Of a stretch of DNA of 64,000 nucleotides, positions 26,456 through 36,826 are shown one piece after another. The stretch comes from Streptomyces sp. NBC_00102 (GTDB taxonomy: Bacteria; Actinomycetota; Actinomycetes; Streptomycetales; Streptomycetaceae): the NCBI RefSeq assembly GCF_026343115.1, contig NZ_JAPEMC010000001.1, positions 3,472,001 to 3,536,000 on the forward strand. The letters run 5' to 3'. The notes beneath the pieces were generated by a model. It was not told the origin of the DNA, did no database searches, and worked only from the letters and a program-made list of their open reading frames with translations. Numbering within the stretch: the first letter of the stretch is position 1; every line of letters starts with the position of its first letter. A program made the position numbers and the translations under genes.

Positions 26456-26708
26456 GGAGCACAGGTTCCCGGAGCCCGGCGCGGAATGCATGGGGGCGCG
26501 CGAGGTGCCCGGCTGTGCCGGGGCTCTGTGAATGAAGGATGACCGCGTCATGAACGGGGGTGTCTGCCCCGGTGACGTCTTCTCGTCCCTCGCGTGCGAC
26601 GGGAACCAGGACCGGGCGGGCGGAGTCACGGTCGTGAGGAGGAGACAGCGCGTCCGGCGCCTCGTCCGTACCGATCCCACGCACCACTGGACACCCGGAG
26701 GAGAGAAC

Positions 26709-27185
26709 ATGCCCCACCGTCCGAGGCGGACAGCTGCGTTGTTCACAGGGGTGCTGCTGGTCGGAGGGCTGACCGCCTGTGATCCGGAGGGGCTGCACTC
26801 CGCCGAGCACGCCGGGCCGTTCCCGTACGAGTCCCCGGCGGACACTGCCGACGTCGACCTGCGCGAGGCCCTGTCCGATTACGGTGTCCGCCTTCCGGAG
26901 GGGGCCGAGAAGATCACCTACGGTGCGCTCAAGGCGCTGGACGGCTACCCGTTTCGCGTCGAGTTCTCGATGCCCTGCGACGGCGTTCCGGCCTTCGTCC
27001 GGGACAGCCGGCTCGTCTCCGTGGGGACGAAGACCCCGGACGCGGTGGAGATGAGTGTCCTGGAGGCGGGGTTCCCCCTGGACGAGGACCCCGCCTACGC
27101 CCGGGCGAAGGAGTCCGAGCTGCTCACGGTGTACGCGGCGGTCATCGAGCGGTCGGGGACGTGCAAGGTGTTCCTCAGCAGCTGA
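26709..27185 (+). CDS. Small lipoprotein, unknown function
   Basis: 158 residues from ATG 26709 with GGAGGA about 7 nt upstream. The N-terminus is a lipoprotein signal with lipobox LTAC (FTGVLLVGGLTAC). The mature part has two further cysteines (MPCDGVP and GTCKVF) that could form a disulfide outside the membrane. No known domain is recognised. It is 63 bp ahead of the NHL/thioredoxin gene and may be cotranscribed. Confidence 0.75.
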   Translation: MPHRPRRTAALFTGVLLVGGLTACDPEGLHSAEHAGPFPYESPADTADVDLREALSDYGVRLPEGAEKITYGALKALDGYPFRVEFSMPCDGVPAFVRDSRLVSVGTKTPDAVEMSVLEAGFPLDEDPAYARAKESELLTVYAAVIERSGTCKVFLSS

Positions 27186-27248
27186 GGCCGCCGGAAGCCC
27201 GTCCCACGCGGGTGCCCGGCACTGAAATACGAGTGGCACCCTTGAGGC

Positions 27249-29096
27249 ATGAACGATGCCGTCCCGGCGCCCACCCCCGCGCCCCACCGTGCCCGTGTCC
27301 GCGCCCCCGAGCTCATCGGCAAGGGCGGCTGGCTCAACACGGGTGGCCAGCAGTACACCCTCGCTGACCTGCGAGGACGCATTGTCGTCCTCGATTTCTG
27401 GACCTTCTGCTGTGTGAACTGCCTGCACGTCCTCGACGAGCTGCGCGAGCTGGAGGAGAAGCACCGCGACACCGTGGTGATCATCGGTGTGCACTCGCCG
27501 AAGTTCGTGCACGAGGCGGAGCACCAGGCCGTCGTGGACGCCGTGGAGCGGTACGAGGTGCACCACCCGGTGCTGGACGACCCCGAGCTCGCGACGTGGA
27601 AGCAGTACGCGGTCCGCGCCTGGCCGACGCTCGTGGTCATCGACCCCGAGGGGTACGTCGTCGCCCAGCACGCCGGTGAGGGCCACGCCCACGCCATCGC
27701 GAAGCTGGTGGACGAGCTGGAGGCCGAGCACGCGGCGAAGGGCACCCTGCGGCGCGGGGACGGACCGTACGTCGCGCCCGAGCCGGTCGCGACCCACCTG
27801 CGCTTCCCCGGCAAGGCGCTGCTGCTGCCGGACGGCGGTTTCCTGGTGTCGGACACCACCCGGCACCGTCTGGTCGAGCTGGAGGCGGACGGCGAGACCG
27901 TGCGCGGCCACTACGGCACCGGCGAGCGCGGCTTCACCGACGGCGGCCGGGACGAGGTGCGGTTCAGCGAGCCGCAGGGCCTCACCGTGCTGCCGGACGG
28001 CCGGATCGCCGTCGCGGACACCGTCAACCACGCGCTGCGTGCCCTGGACCTCACCACCGGCCGCACGGTGACGCTCGCCGGTACCGGTAACCAGTGGTGG
28101 CAGGGCTCCGCGACCTCCGGTCCGGCGCGCGAGGTCGACCTCTCCTCGCCGTGGGACATCGCCTGGTTCGGCGACCGCCTCTGGATCGCCATGGCGGGCG
28201 TGCACCAGCTGTGGACGTACGACCCCGGGGCCGGGACCGTCGAGGTCGCGGCGGGCACCACCAACGAGGGCCTCGTCGACGGCCCGGCCGCCGAGGCGTG
28301 GTTCGCGCAGCCCTCCGGGCTCGCGGTCTCCACCGACGGGGAGCGGCTGTGGATCGCCGACTCCGAGACCTCGGCGCTGCGCTTCGTGGACCGCGAGGGC
28401 GTGGTGACCACGGCCGTGGGTACCGGGCTCTTCGACTTCGGGCACCGGGACGGGGCCGCCGAGCAGGCACTGTTCCAGCACCCGCTGGGCGTCACCGCGC
28501 TGCCGGACGGTTCGGTGGCGGTCTCGGACACCTACAACAACGCGCTGCGGCGCTTCGACCCGGCGAGCGGCGAGGTGACCACGCTCGCCACCGATCTGCG
28601 GGAGCCGAGCGACGCCGTGCTGGTCGACGGGGACCTGGTGGTCGTGGAGTCGGCGCGGCACCGGCTGACCCGGCTGCGGCTGCCGGAGGAGGCCCTGCGG
28701 GTCGACGGCGGTGCGCACCGCACCCAGCGCGCGGCCACCGAGGTCGCCGCCGGGAACCTCCGGCTGGACGTGGTCTTCCAGGCCCCGGCCGGTCAGAAGC
28801 TCGACCTGCGCTACGGCCCCTCCACCCGGCTGCTGGTCTCCTCGACCCCGCCGGAACTGCTGGCCGAGGGTTCGGGCCAGGGTACGGACCTCTTCCGCGA
28901 TCTGGTGCTCGCGGACGGGGTCACCGAGGGCATCCTGCACGTGTCGGCGATGGCGGCGTCCTGCGACGACGACCCCGCCAACGAGTACCCGGCCTGCCAC
29001 GTCCACCAGCAGGACTGGGGCGTACCGGTCGTGGTGACGGCGGACGGCGTGGCCCGGCTGCCGCTGGTGCTGGCCGGGATGGACGAGCAGGGCTGA
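27249..29096 (+). CDS. Thioredoxin-like / NHL-repeat protein
   Basis: 615 residues from ATG 27249. Residues about 20-165 are a TlpA/thioredoxin fold with active site FCCVNC (CxxC). From about residue 180 a six-bladed NHL propeller follows, with repeated blades such as FPGKALLLPDGGFLVSD, EPQGLTVLPDGRIAVADT and HPLGVTALPDGSVAVSDT. A C-terminal domain of about 120 residues closes it. Orthologues (NHLRC2-like) are widespread in Streptomyces. There is no signal peptide. A redox role is likely; partners unknown. Confidence 0.88.
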   Translation: MNDAVPAPTPAPHRARVRAPELIGKGGWLNTGGQQYTLADLRGRIVVLDFWTFCCVNCLHVLDELRELEEKHRDTVVIIGVHSPKFVHEAEHQAVVDAVERYEVHHPVLDDPELATWKQYAVRAWPTLVVIDPEGYVVAQHAGEGHAHAIAKLVDELEAEHAAKGTLRRGDGPYVAPEPVATHLRFPGKALLLPDGGFLVSDTTRHRLVELEADGETVRGHYGTGERGFTDGGRDEVRFSEPQGLTVLPDGRIAVADTVNHALRALDLTTGRTVTLAGTGNQWWQGSATSGPAREVDLSSPWDIAWFGDRLWIAMAGVHQLWTYDPGAGTVEVAAGTTNEGLVDGPAAEAWFAQPSGLAVSTDGERLWIADSETSALRFVDREGVVTTAVGTGLFDFGHRDGAAEQALFQHPLGVTALPDGSVAVSDTYNNALRRFDPASGEVTTLATDLREPSDAVLVDGDLVVVESARHRLTRLRLPEEALRVDGGAHRTQRAATEVAAGNLRLDVVFQAPAGQKLDLRYGPSTRLLVSSTPPELLAEGSGQGTDLFRDLVLADGVTEGILHVSAMAASCDDDPANEYPACHVHQQDWGVPVVVTADGVARLPLVLAGMDEQG

Positions 29097-29103
29097 TCTC
29101 CGC

Positions 29104-29162
29104 AGCCTGCCGGGCGGCGCGCGGCCGGGGGAGCGCCCCGGCCCGAGGCCGCTCGGCAGGCT
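29104..29162. terminator. Bidirectional terminator
   Basis: Outer stem AGCCTGCCGGGCGGC/GCCGCTCGGCAGGCT (one G-U) encloses inner stem GGCCGGGG (29123-29130)/CCCCGGCC (29136-29143). It lies between two convergent genes and ends at the stop of the opposite one. Confidence 0.65.
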
Positions 29163-29163
29163 C

Positions 29164-29853
29164 TCAGAACTCGTCGGCTCCGTTGCGCAGCTCGGGCGTC
29201 CAGTAGCCGGTCGCCCACTTCGCCGGGTCGACGGCGATCCCGCCGGAGCCCGGGGCCTTCACGGTGGCCATGCCGGCGCCGCCCGGGAAGGTGAGGGTGA
29301 AGTCCTCGGCGGTCCTGACGTCCTCGTCCGTCCCGCCGTCCGACAGCCGCACCACCGCGTACGCGGGGGCACCGGCGGTGAGCACGACGGCGTCGGCGGG
29401 CTTGCTCTTGGCGACGGCGGGCGCGGCGCCGAGGGCGTTCTCCAGGAACCGGATCTCGGGGAAGCCCGGCATCAGGCAGCTGTGCCCCGAGGTGTTCTTC
29501 GCGGTCAGCACGATGTGGGTGTAGGGCGGGCCGTCCTGGGTCTCGGCACTGATGACGAGGCCCTTGGTGGTGCAGGCCGGGGTGGCGGAGGAGGCCGCGC
29601 CGCCACTGCCCCCGGTCGACGCGGTGTCGGCGGTCTCCGTGGCACCGGCGTCCTGCGTGGCGTCCGCGTCCTGTGCCGGGTTCGCGGAGGCGGCGGGCGT
29701 GGCCGATCCGCTCTGCGCAGTCCCGGTGGACGCCGCGTCCGCGGACTTCGTGGCGGAGTCGTCGCCGTCGCACGCGGTGAGCGTGAGGGCGAGGGCAGCG
29801 GTGGCCGCGGCGGTGAGGACGGCGGTGCGGGTGCGGAAGGCGGACGCGCGCAT
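29164..29853 (-). CDS. DUF4232 lipoprotein
   Basis: 229 residues from ATG 29853. Lipobox LTAC ends a signal peptide (VLTAAATAALALTLTAC). A 60-residue linker rich in Ser, Thr, Ala and Asp follows, then a DUF4232 domain with CTTKGLVISAETQDG and TAKNTSGHSCLMPGFPEIRF, including the paired cysteines. Anchored outside the membrane; DUF4232 function is not established. Transcribed with nothing obvious. Confidence 0.82.
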   Translation of the reverse strand: MRASAFRTRTAVLTAAATAALALTLTACDGDDSATKSADAASTGTAQSGSATPAASANPAQDADATQDAGATETADTASTGGSGGAASSATPACTTKGLVISAETQDGPPYTHIVLTAKNTSGHSCLMPGFPEIRFLENALGAAPAVAKSKPADAVVLTAGAPAYAVVRLSDGGTDEDVRTAEDFTLTFPGGAGMATVKAPGSGGIAVDPAKWATGYWTPELRNGADEF

Positions 29854-30044
29854 GGGAAGTTCCCCCGGAAGTGGTGAGGAGACGGCGGGCCGGTCGGGCC
29901 ATCACGCCTGTGAGCTGCTGACATTCCCGATTCTGGGCTGCGCCGCTCACGTTCCGCTGCCGTCCCGCTGACGTCCTGCTGACGCCCGGCGGAGGGAGGG
30001 CGGCAGCGTCCGGGGGCCGCCCCTCACCGGGGTGTGGTGCGCGC

Positions 30045-32852
30045 TCAGCTCCCGTCGGTGAGCCTGCGCAGCGCCAGCCAGTGGCGGGTGCGGTAGTCCG
30101 CCCGCGCCGAGACGCGCAACAGGACCTCCAGGGCGTGTACCGCTCCCTCGTCGTAGCCGACGTGTTCCGCCTCCTCGGCCGCACGGTCCAGCAACCTGAT
30201 TCCCCCGTCCTCCTCGCCGAGCGCCAGCCGGGACTCGCCGGCGATGGTCAGCAGCAGGATGCGGCGGGCGGCCTCTCCGGGGCCGGGGCCCGGCTCCAGG
30301 GCCGTACGCGTGGATTCGAGGGCGTCGGCGGGGCGGTGGGCGGTGAGCTGCAGCCGGGCCAGGTGCTGCAGGGCGAGCATCTCGGTGTGCCGGTCCCGTT
30401 CTTCGCGGGCCAGGGCGACCGCGCGTCCGCAGCCCTCCAGCGCCGTGTCGAGATCGCCCTGCTCGGCCTGGACGGCCGCCAGGTTGATCAGCGCCGTCGC
30501 CTCGCCCAGCCGGTCCCCCGCCTGCCGTGCGAGGCCCGGCGAGCGCTCCAGGAGTGCGGCGGCCTCGGCGGTCCTGCCCTCTTCCGTCAGGACCCACCCC
30601 AGGAGGTTGAGCACCCTCGACTCGGCGTACGGGTCCTTCTCCTCGCGCGCGGAGTCCAGCGCCAGTTCCAGCAGGGGGGCCCAGCTGTCGCGCACCCGCC
30701 ACACCACCTGCGGCCACTGGAGGAGGATGATGCGCCAGGCCCGGTCGTGCAGGCCCGCCTTCCGGGCGGCGACGGCCGCCCGGGCCAGGTCGTCCCGTTC
30801 GGCGGCCAGCCAGCGCATCGCCGCGGCCCGGTCGGCGAAGTCCCTTACGGCGCAGGGGCGGTGGTCCGCCGGCAGGACGAAGCAGGGCTCGCCGCCGGGT
30901 TCCGCCGCGTCGGCGGCGGCCAGGGCGGTGGCGACGCAGTGGTCGAGGACGCCGATCAGTGCCTCGGGCCCGGACGCCGGGTCCAGGCCGCGGGCGTACA
31001 GGCGCACCAGGTCGTGCAGTACCCAGTGGTCAGGGGCGGTCTCCGTGACGAGGTGCGCGGAGCCGAGGCGTTCCAGGGCGGTCGCGGCGGCCCCGGGACC
31101 GGTGCCCGCGAGGGCCGCGCAGGCGTACGGGCCGAAGTGGCCGCCCGGATGGTGGCCGAGGCGGGCCAGGAGGTGCGCGGCGTCCGGCGTGAGCTGTTGC
31201 ACGGTCAGTCGCAGGGCGGCCGAGACGCCGATGTCGTCCACGTCGAGACGGGCCAGCCGCCCGTGTTCGTCGGCCAGTTCGTCGGCGAGTCCGGCCAGTG
31301 TCCGCTGCGGGCGTCCGGCCAGCCGGGCGGCCGTGACCCGGAGGGCGAGCGGAAGCCCTCCGCAGAGTTCGGCGAGGCGGCGGGCCGCGACCGGTTCGGC
31401 GTGGACCCGCTCCTCGCCGAGCACCCCGGCGAGGAGCGCGGTGCCGTCCTGGGGCTGGAGGGTGTCGAGGGGGACGGGCCTGGCGGCGTCGGAGGCGATG
31501 AGGCCTTCCAGCCGGTTGCGGCTGGTGACGACGGTGACGCAGTCGGCGCCGCCCGGGAGCAGGGTGCGGACGACGGCGGAGTCGCGGGCGTTGTCGAGGA
31601 CCACGAGGAGCCGGCGGCGGTCGGTCAGGGAGCGGAAGAGGGCTGCCGCGGCGGGCACGGACTCCGGGACGCGGCGCGGTGCGACGCCGAGGGCGAGCAG
31701 GAACTCGCGCAGCACGTCGCCCGGCCGGGCCTCGCCCGTCTCGCTGAACCCGCGCAGATCGGCGAAGAGCCGCCCGTCCGGGAAGGCGGCGGGGTTGTGG
31801 TGGGCCCACTGGAGGGCCAGCGAGGTCTTGCCCACCCCGGCGGGTCCGGTGACCAGGCACACCGGGGCCTCACCCGCGGCGGCCCGGGTGAGCGCGGCCA
31901 GTTCGGCCGTGCGCCCGTGGAACCCGCGGGGTGCGCGAGGCAGCAGATCGGTGGGGTGCGGGGCGGCGGGGTGGGTGGCGGTGGCGGGTGGGAAGGGGGC
32001 GGCGGGCGGTACCGGTATCGCGGTCCCGGGACCTTCGGGCATGCCCGGTTCCGTGGCCGTGTCACCGGCCGGACCCGGCGGGACGGTACGGCCCGGTGCG
32101 GCGCCGGGTCCGGGATCGCCGCGCAGGATCAGCGCGTACGCGTCGGCCAGTTCGCGGCCCGGGTCGATGCCCAGTTCGTCGGCGAGCAGCCGCCTCGTGC
32201 GGTGGAACCAGTCCAGGGCCTCCGACTGGCGGCCCGCCCGGTACAGCGCCAGGATCAGGGCCGCCGCCAGGGACTCCCGCAGCGGGTGCGCGGAAGCCTC
32301 CGCGCGCAGGACGGCTGCGGCCCGGTGGTGCTCGCCGAGTTCCCCGTAGGCGCGGGCGAGTTCCTCCACCGTCGCGAGCCGTGTCTCCTCCAGGGTGTGC
32401 GCCGCCACCTGGAGCGGAGGACCGGCGAACACTCCGCTGAGTGCGGGCCCCTGCCAGAGCGAGAGCGCGTCCCTGAGCATGAGGACGGCGTCGGTGGCGC
32501 TGCGCTGCTGCCGGGCCAGCATCAGCAGTTCCTCGAACCGCTGCGAGTCCAGCAGGGTTTCGGGGAGGCGCAGGAGGTAGCCGTCGCCGAGGGTGAGCAG
32601 TTCCACCCCGTACGCCTCCGCCTCCGCGCCCACGAGCAGGGCGCGGAGGCGGGAGACGTGTCCCTGGATGACGCCGCGGGCGCGGGCGGGGGGCGTGTCG
32701 TCCCACAGGCACTCCGTCAGCCGGGCGACGGACACGGGGGTGTTGGCGGAAAGCAGCAGGGCGGCGAGAAGACTGCGGCGCTTGGCGGGTCCGAGCGGCA
32801 CCGGCCCGGTGAGGGTCTCGACGGAGACCGTGCCGAGCAGCCGGAACTCCAC
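30045..32852 (-). CDS. SARP/AfsR-type transcriptional regulator with NB-ARC and TPR domains
   Basis: 935 residues from ATG 32852. Residues 1-95 are an OmpR-like winged helix (MEFRLLGTVSVE, AKRRSLLAALLLSANTPVS). A BTAD domain follows to about 245 (RFEELLMLARQQR, LDWFHRTRRLLADELGIDPG). A Pro/Gly linker leads to an NB-ARC ATPase with Walker A GPAGVGKTSLA and Walker B RLLVVLDNARDS. TPR-like repeats fill the C-terminus. This is the AfsR layout, typical of Streptomyces pathway or global regulators of secondary metabolism. No biosynthetic cluster is adjacent, so a global or orphan role is likely. Confidence 0.9.
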   Translation of the reverse strand: MEFRLLGTVSVETLTGPVPLGPAKRRSLLAALLLSANTPVSVARLTECLWDDTPPARARGVIQGHVSRLRALLVGAEAEAYGVELLTLGDGYLLRLPETLLDSQRFEELLMLARQQRSATDAVLMLRDALSLWQGPALSGVFAGPPLQVAAHTLEETRLATVEELARAYGELGEHHRAAAVLRAEASAHPLRESLAAALILALYRAGRQSEALDWFHRTRRLLADELGIDPGRELADAYALILRGDPGPGAAPGRTVPPGPAGDTATEPGMPEGPGTAIPVPPAAPFPPATATHPAAPHPTDLLPRAPRGFHGRTAELAALTRAAAGEAPVCLVTGPAGVGKTSLALQWAHHNPAAFPDGRLFADLRGFSETGEARPGDVLREFLLALGVAPRRVPESVPAAAALFRSLTDRRRLLVVLDNARDSAVVRTLLPGGADCVTVVTSRNRLEGLIASDAARPVPLDTLQPQDGTALLAGVLGEERVHAEPVAARRLAELCGGLPLALRVTAARLAGRPQRTLAGLADELADEHGRLARLDVDDIGVSAALRLTVQQLTPDAAHLLARLGHHPGGHFGPYACAALAGTGPGAAATALERLGSAHLVTETAPDHWVLHDLVRLYARGLDPASGPEALIGVLDHCVATALAAADAAEPGGEPCFVLPADHRPCAVRDFADRAAAMRWLAAERDDLARAAVAARKAGLHDRAWRIILLQWPQVVWRVRDSWAPLLELALDSAREEKDPYAESRVLNLLGWVLTEEGRTAEAAALLERSPGLARQAGDRLGEATALINLAAVQAEQGDLDTALEGCGRAVALAREERDRHTEMLALQHLARLQLTAHRPADALESTRTALEPGPGPGEAARRILLLTIAGESRLALGEEDGGIRLLDRAAEEAEHVGYDEGAVHALEVLLRVSARADYRTRHWLALRRLTDGS

Positions 32853-33021
32853 GAGCGGTTTTCCTTCCGGGCGGTGTCCACCCGGGGCGGGAGCCCGGAC
32901 CGGGGTCCAGGATATCGGGGGCCCCGCCGGGCCGGTCTGCGGCCGTGTCGCGTACGCCCGAGGGCTTACGGCCGGTTCTCGCGCGGCGCGCCGAACGCCC
33001 TTCCGGGCGCCCGGCGGTCCG

Positions 33022-33240
33022 TCACAGGTACCGCTTCTCGTCCTCCGGGACGACCGTCGTGGGCGGCACGATCATGCGGCGGCGCCGCGCGATGCTCATG
33101 TAGGCGAAGACCCCGACGAGGCCGACGAGCATCATGATCCAGCCGACCAGGTCGACGTTGACGGTGTCGATCTGCCAGTCGGTGGCGAACGCGAGTACCG
33201 CTCCGACACCGATCAGGAGAATGCATCCTCCGAGTCCCAT
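33022..33240 (-). CDS. DUF6458 small membrane protein
   Basis: 72 residues from ATG 33240 with GGAGG 8 nt upstream. MGLGGCILLIGVGAVLAFATDW forms the first membrane segment, shown here only in part as GCILLIGVGAVLAFATDW, and VDLVGWIMMLVGLVGVFAYM the second. The sequence DUF6458 is widespread in Actinobacteria with unknown function. The C-terminal tail is basic then acidic (RRRR...PEDEKR). Confidence 0.82.
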   Translation of the reverse strand: MGLGGCILLIGVGAVLAFATDWQIDTVNVDLVGWIMMLVGLVGVFAYMSIARRRRMIVPPTTVVPEDEKRYL

Positions 33241-33342
33241 GACTTCCGCCTCCTCGACGGCCCGGTGACTCCGGGCCGGTGTACGGATCGCGTACCCGGC
33301 CCGGCGTCAACCATGTCCGTCGGGGCGGCCGGTGACGTGGTG

Positions 33343-34650
33343 TCAGCCTGCCAGGAACTCGGTCAGGGCATTGGCCAGCAGGAACGGGTCGTCGGCGCCG
33401 CAGAGTTCGCGGGCGCTGTGCATCGACAGGATCGCAGCCCCGATGTCGACGGTCCGGATTCCGTGGCGGGCGGCGGTGATCGGGCCGATCGTGGTGCCGC
33501 ACGGCATGGAGTTGTTGGAGACGAACGTCTGCATCGGCACGCCCGCGCGCTCGCACGCGGCGGCGAACACGGCCCGGCCGCTGCCGTCCGTGGCGTACCG
33601 CATGTTGACGTTGACCTTCAGCATCGGGCCGCCGTTGACGACCGGGTGGTGCGTCGGGTCGTGGCGCTCCCCGTAGTTGGGGTGGATCGCGTGGCCGGTG
33701 TCGGAGGAGACGCAGACGCTTCCGGCGAAGGCGCGGGCGCGGTCCTCGTAACCGCCGCCCCGGGCGTACACCGAGCGCTCCATGACGGTGCCGAGCAGCG
33801 GGCCGTCGGCGCCGGTGTCGGACTGCGAGCCGTTCTCCTCGTGGTCGAAGGCGGCGAGCACCGGGATGTACGGGAGCTCGGTGCCCTCGGCCGTGTGCCG
33901 CTGGACGGCGGCGACGAGCGCGGCGACGCCCGCGTGCACCGAGAGCAGGTTGTCCATCCGGGGGCCGGCCATCAGCTCCTGGTCGCGGCCCAGGTAGGCG
34001 GGCTTCTCGACGGCGTGCGCCATCAGGTCCCAGCCGGTCACGTCCTCCGGGTCGACGCCCGCCTCCTCGGCGACGAACCGGATGAGGTCGCCTTCCTCCA
34101 CCTTGCCCAGGCCCCAGATCGGCTGCATGTGCTTCTGGCGGTCGAGCTTGAGTCCGTCGGTGTTGGCCGAGCGGTCCAGGTGGACGGCGAGCTGCGGGAC
34201 GCGCAGCAGCGGGCGGTCGACGCAGGTCAGCACGTCGGTGCCGTCGCGCAGGGTGAGCCGGCCGGCGATGCCGAGGTCGCGGTCGAGCCAGGTGTTGAGC
34301 AGGGTCCCGCCGTAGATCTCCACGGCGACCTGGCGCCAGCCGTGCGCGCCGGTGTCGGGCAGCGGCTTGACCCGCAGGTTGGGGGAGTCGGTGTGGGCGC
34401 CGACGATACGGAACGGGGTGTGGGGGGAAGCGCCTTCGGGGACGTACCAGGCGATGACGGCGCCGCCGCGCAGGACGTACTTCCCGCCGCTCGTCGCGTC
34501 CCAGGCCGCGGTCTCCTCGACCTGCCGGAACCCTGCCTTCTCCAGACGGGCCGCGGTGTTGGCCACGGCGTGGTACGGCGAGGGGCTGGCGGCGAGGAAG
34601 GACATCAGGTCATCGGTGTGGGACCTGTCGAAAGGGTGGGAGGAACTCAT
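33343..34650 (-). CDS. M18 family aminopeptidase
   Basis: 435 residues from ATG 34650; a GTG three codons earlier (34659) is also possible, neither with a strong binding site. M18 metal-site motifs are visible: GAHTDSPNLR, FDHEENGSQSDTGAD and the C-terminal SMHSARELCG. Members are dodecameric zinc aminopeptidases of the cytoplasm that remove N-terminal acidic or hydrophobic residues. Full length for the family. It lies downstream of the acyl-CoA dehydrogenase gene, separated by a strong terminator. Confidence 0.92.
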   Translation of the reverse strand: MSSSHPFDRSHTDDLMSFLAASPSPYHAVANTAARLEKAGFRQVEETAAWDATSGGKYVLRGGAVIAWYVPEGASPHTPFRIVGAHTDSPNLRVKPLPDTGAHGWRQVAVEIYGGTLLNTWLDRDLGIAGRLTLRDGTDVLTCVDRPLLRVPQLAVHLDRSANTDGLKLDRQKHMQPIWGLGKVEEGDLIRFVAEEAGVDPEDVTGWDLMAHAVEKPAYLGRDQELMAGPRMDNLLSVHAGVAALVAAVQRHTAEGTELPYIPVLAAFDHEENGSQSDTGADGPLLGTVMERSVYARGGGYEDRARAFAGSVCVSSDTGHAIHPNYGERHDPTHHPVVNGGPMLKVNVNMRYATDGSGRAVFAAACERAGVPMQTFVSNNSMPCGTTIGPITAARHGIRTVDIGAAILSMHSARELCGADDPFLLANALTEFLAG

Positions 34651-34739
34651 GTTCTTCACTGTAACGAGGCCTGTTGTGAACCATTCACGGTCCGCAGCCG
34701 TGCGCCCCCGTCCCCCGGCCCCCGGCCGCCCGCGGTGGA

Positions 34740-34794
34740 CACGACGACGGCCCGCCCCCCGGTATGCGCCGTGCGGGGGCGGGCCGTCGTCGTG
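34740..34794 (-). terminator. Terminator of the acyl-CoA dehydrogenase gene
   Basis: Two perfect 20-bp arms (34740-34759 and 34775-34794) with a 15-nt loop lie 19 bp beyond the stop codon. The strength suggests no read-through into the aminopeptidase gene. Confidence 0.8.
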
Positions 34795-34812
34795 TGACGG
34801 AGTGCTGAGCGG

Positions 34813-36639
34813 CTAGAACGCGGCCTCGTCCAGCTCCATCAGGGAGTTGTCGACGGACTCGGCGAGCGCGCGCTCCGTCGAGACGCCGGGCAGGACGTTG
34901 GCGGCGAAGAACTTCGCGGCCGCGATCTTGCCCTGGTAGAAGGCGACGTCCTTGGCGGAGGCGGTCGGCAGCTTCTCCGCGGCCACCGCGGCGCCCTTGA
35001 GGAGGAGGTAGCCGACGACGACGTCACCGGAGGAGAGCAGCAGGCGGGTGGTGTTGAGGCCCACCTTGTAGATGCTCTTCACGTCCTCGCCGGTCGCGGT
35101 GAGGTCGGTGATCATCGTGCCGACGATCGCCTCCAGGTCCACGGCGGCCTTGGCGAGGGAGTCCAGCGCGGGGGCCAGCTCCTCGTTGCCCTGGGCGCCG
35201 GCGAGGAACTTCTTGATCTCCTCGGAGAGCGTGTTGAGCGAGGCGCCCTGGTCGCGGACGATCTTCCGGAAGAAGAAGTCCTGGCCCTGGATGGCCGTGG
35301 TGCCCTCGTAGAGGGTGTCGATCTTGGCGTCACGGATGTACTGCTCGATCGGGTACTCCTGGAGGTACCCGGAGCCGCCGAAGGTCTGGAGCGACTGCGC
35401 CAGCTGCTCGTAGGAGCGCTCGGAGCCGTAGCCCTTCACGATCGGGAGCAGCAGGTCGTTGAGGCCGTGCAGCGCCTTGGAGTCCTCGCCCGCGGCCTCC
35501 TTGACCTGGATCGCGTCCTGGACGGAGGCGGTGTAGAGCACGAGGGAGCGCATGCCCTCGGCGTACGCCTTCTGCGTCATGAGGGAGCGGCGCACGTCGG
35601 GGTGGTGCGTGATGGTGACCTTGGGGGCGGTCTTGTCCATGAACTGCGACAGGTCCGAGCCCTGGACGCGCTCCTTGGCGTACTCCAGCGCGTTGAGGTA
35701 GCCGGTGGAGAGGGTGGCGATGGCCTTCGTGCCGACCATCATCCGGGCGAACTCGATGATCATGAACATCTGGCGGATGCCGTCGTGCTTGTCGCCGATC
35801 AGCCAGCCCTTGGCGGGGTGCTGGTCGCCGAAGGTCATCTCGCAGGTGTTGGAGGCCTTGAGGCCCATCTTGTGCTCGACGTTGGTGGCGTAGACGCCGT
35901 TGCGCTCGCCCAGCTCGCCGGTCTCCCAGTCGAAGTGGAACTTCGGGACGAGGAAGAGCGACAGGCCCTTGGTGCCGGGTCCGGCGCCCTCGGGGCGGGC
36001 CAGCACGTAGTGGAGGATGTTCTCCGACATGTCGTGCTCGCCGGACGTGATGAAGCGCTTCACGCCCTCGATGTGCCAGGAGCCGTCCTCCTGCTGGACC
36101 GCCTTGGTGCGCCCGGCGCCGACGTCCGAACCGGCGTCCGGCTCGGTCAGTACCATCGTCGAGCCCCACTGCTTCTCGACGGCGATCTCGGCGACCTTCT
36201 TCTGCGCGTCGTTGCCCTCGGCGAAGAGGATGCCGGCGAACGCGGGGCCCGAGGAGTACATCCAGATGGCCGGGTTGGCGCCGAGCAGCAGCTCCGCGTA
36301 GGCCCAGATCAGGGAGCGCGGGGAGGTGGTGCCGCCGATCTCCTCCGGCAGGCCCAGGCGCCAGTACTCGGAGTCCATGAACGCCTGGTAGGAGCGCTTG
36401 AAGGTCTCCGGGACGGGCGCGGTGTTGGTCGCGGGGTCGAAGACCGGCGGGTTGCGGTCGGCGTCGGTGTAGGAGTCGGCGAGTTCGTTCTCCGCGAGGC
36501 GGGTGACCTCGTCGAGGATGCTCTTCGCGGTCTCGACGTCCATCTCCGCGAACGGGCCGGTGCCGTACAGCTTGTCGCGCCCGAGCACCTCGAAGAGGTT
36601 GAACTCGATGTCGCGGAGATTCGACTTGTAGTGCCCCAT
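34813..36639 (-). CDS. Acyl-CoA dehydrogenase, FadE5/AcdB-like
   Basis: 608 residues from ATG 36639. The start [20 protein letters not shown] is the signature of the long FadE5-type enzymes (about 610 residues). Landmarks: [16 protein letters not shown] (flavin site), [12 protein letters not shown], and the catalytic glutamate in [14 protein letters not shown]. It oxidises acyl-CoA to enoyl-CoA using FAD in the cytoplasm, the first step of beta-oxidation; the group handles medium to very long chains. The pirin gene lies 840 bp away across a divergent gap, which recalls reported functional links between PirA and AcdB in Streptomyces. Confidence 0.92.
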   Translation of the reverse strand: MGHYKSNLRDIEFNLFEVLGRDKLYGTGPFAEMDVETAKSILDEVTRLAENELADSYTDADRNPPVFDPATNTAPVPETFKRSYQAFMDSEYWRLGLPEEIGGTTSPRSLIWAYAELLLGANPAIWMYSSGPAFAGILFAEGNDAQKKVAEIAVEKQWGSTMVLTEPDAGSDVGAGRTKAVQQEDGSWHIEGVKRFITSGEHDMSENILHYVLARPEGAGPGTKGLSLFLVPKFHFDWETGELGERNGVYATNVEHKMGLKASNTCEMTFGDQHPAKGWLIGDKHDGIRQMFMIIEFARMMVGTKAIATLSTGYLNALEYAKERVQGSDLSQFMDKTAPKVTITHHPDVRRSLMTQKAYAEGMRSLVLYTASVQDAIQVKEAAGEDSKALHGLNDLLLPIVKGYGSERSYEQLAQSLQTFGGSGYLQEYPIEQYIRDAKIDTLYEGTTAIQGQDFFFRKIVRDQGASLNTLSEEIKKFLAGAQGNEELAPALDSLAKAAVDLEAIVGTMITDLTATGEDVKSIYKVGLNTTRLLLSSGDVVVGYLLLKGAAVAAEKLPTASAKDVAFYQGKIAAAKFFAANVLPGVSTERALAESVDNSLMELDEAAF

Positions 36640-36826
36640 GGGAAGGCTCCGTAATCAATAGCAGTGACGCGCAGCGCCCCGGGGAGTGATGCGGGTCGGG
36701 CGACGGGCTGTGCGGAAGGCCGGCCGGCTGCATGACGCGTATCAGTCGACCTCTCCGATGATGCTACCCGCGAGTAATAAGGCGCAACCCCTGGAGCCGG
36801 AGATGTGTCCGATTACTCTTTGGGGC

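Noticed and set aside
30081..33137. A 1018-residue open frame on the plus strand across the SARP gene
   Set aside because: Antisense of the AfsR-like coding frame; Arg/Gly/Ala-rich with no recognisable domain.
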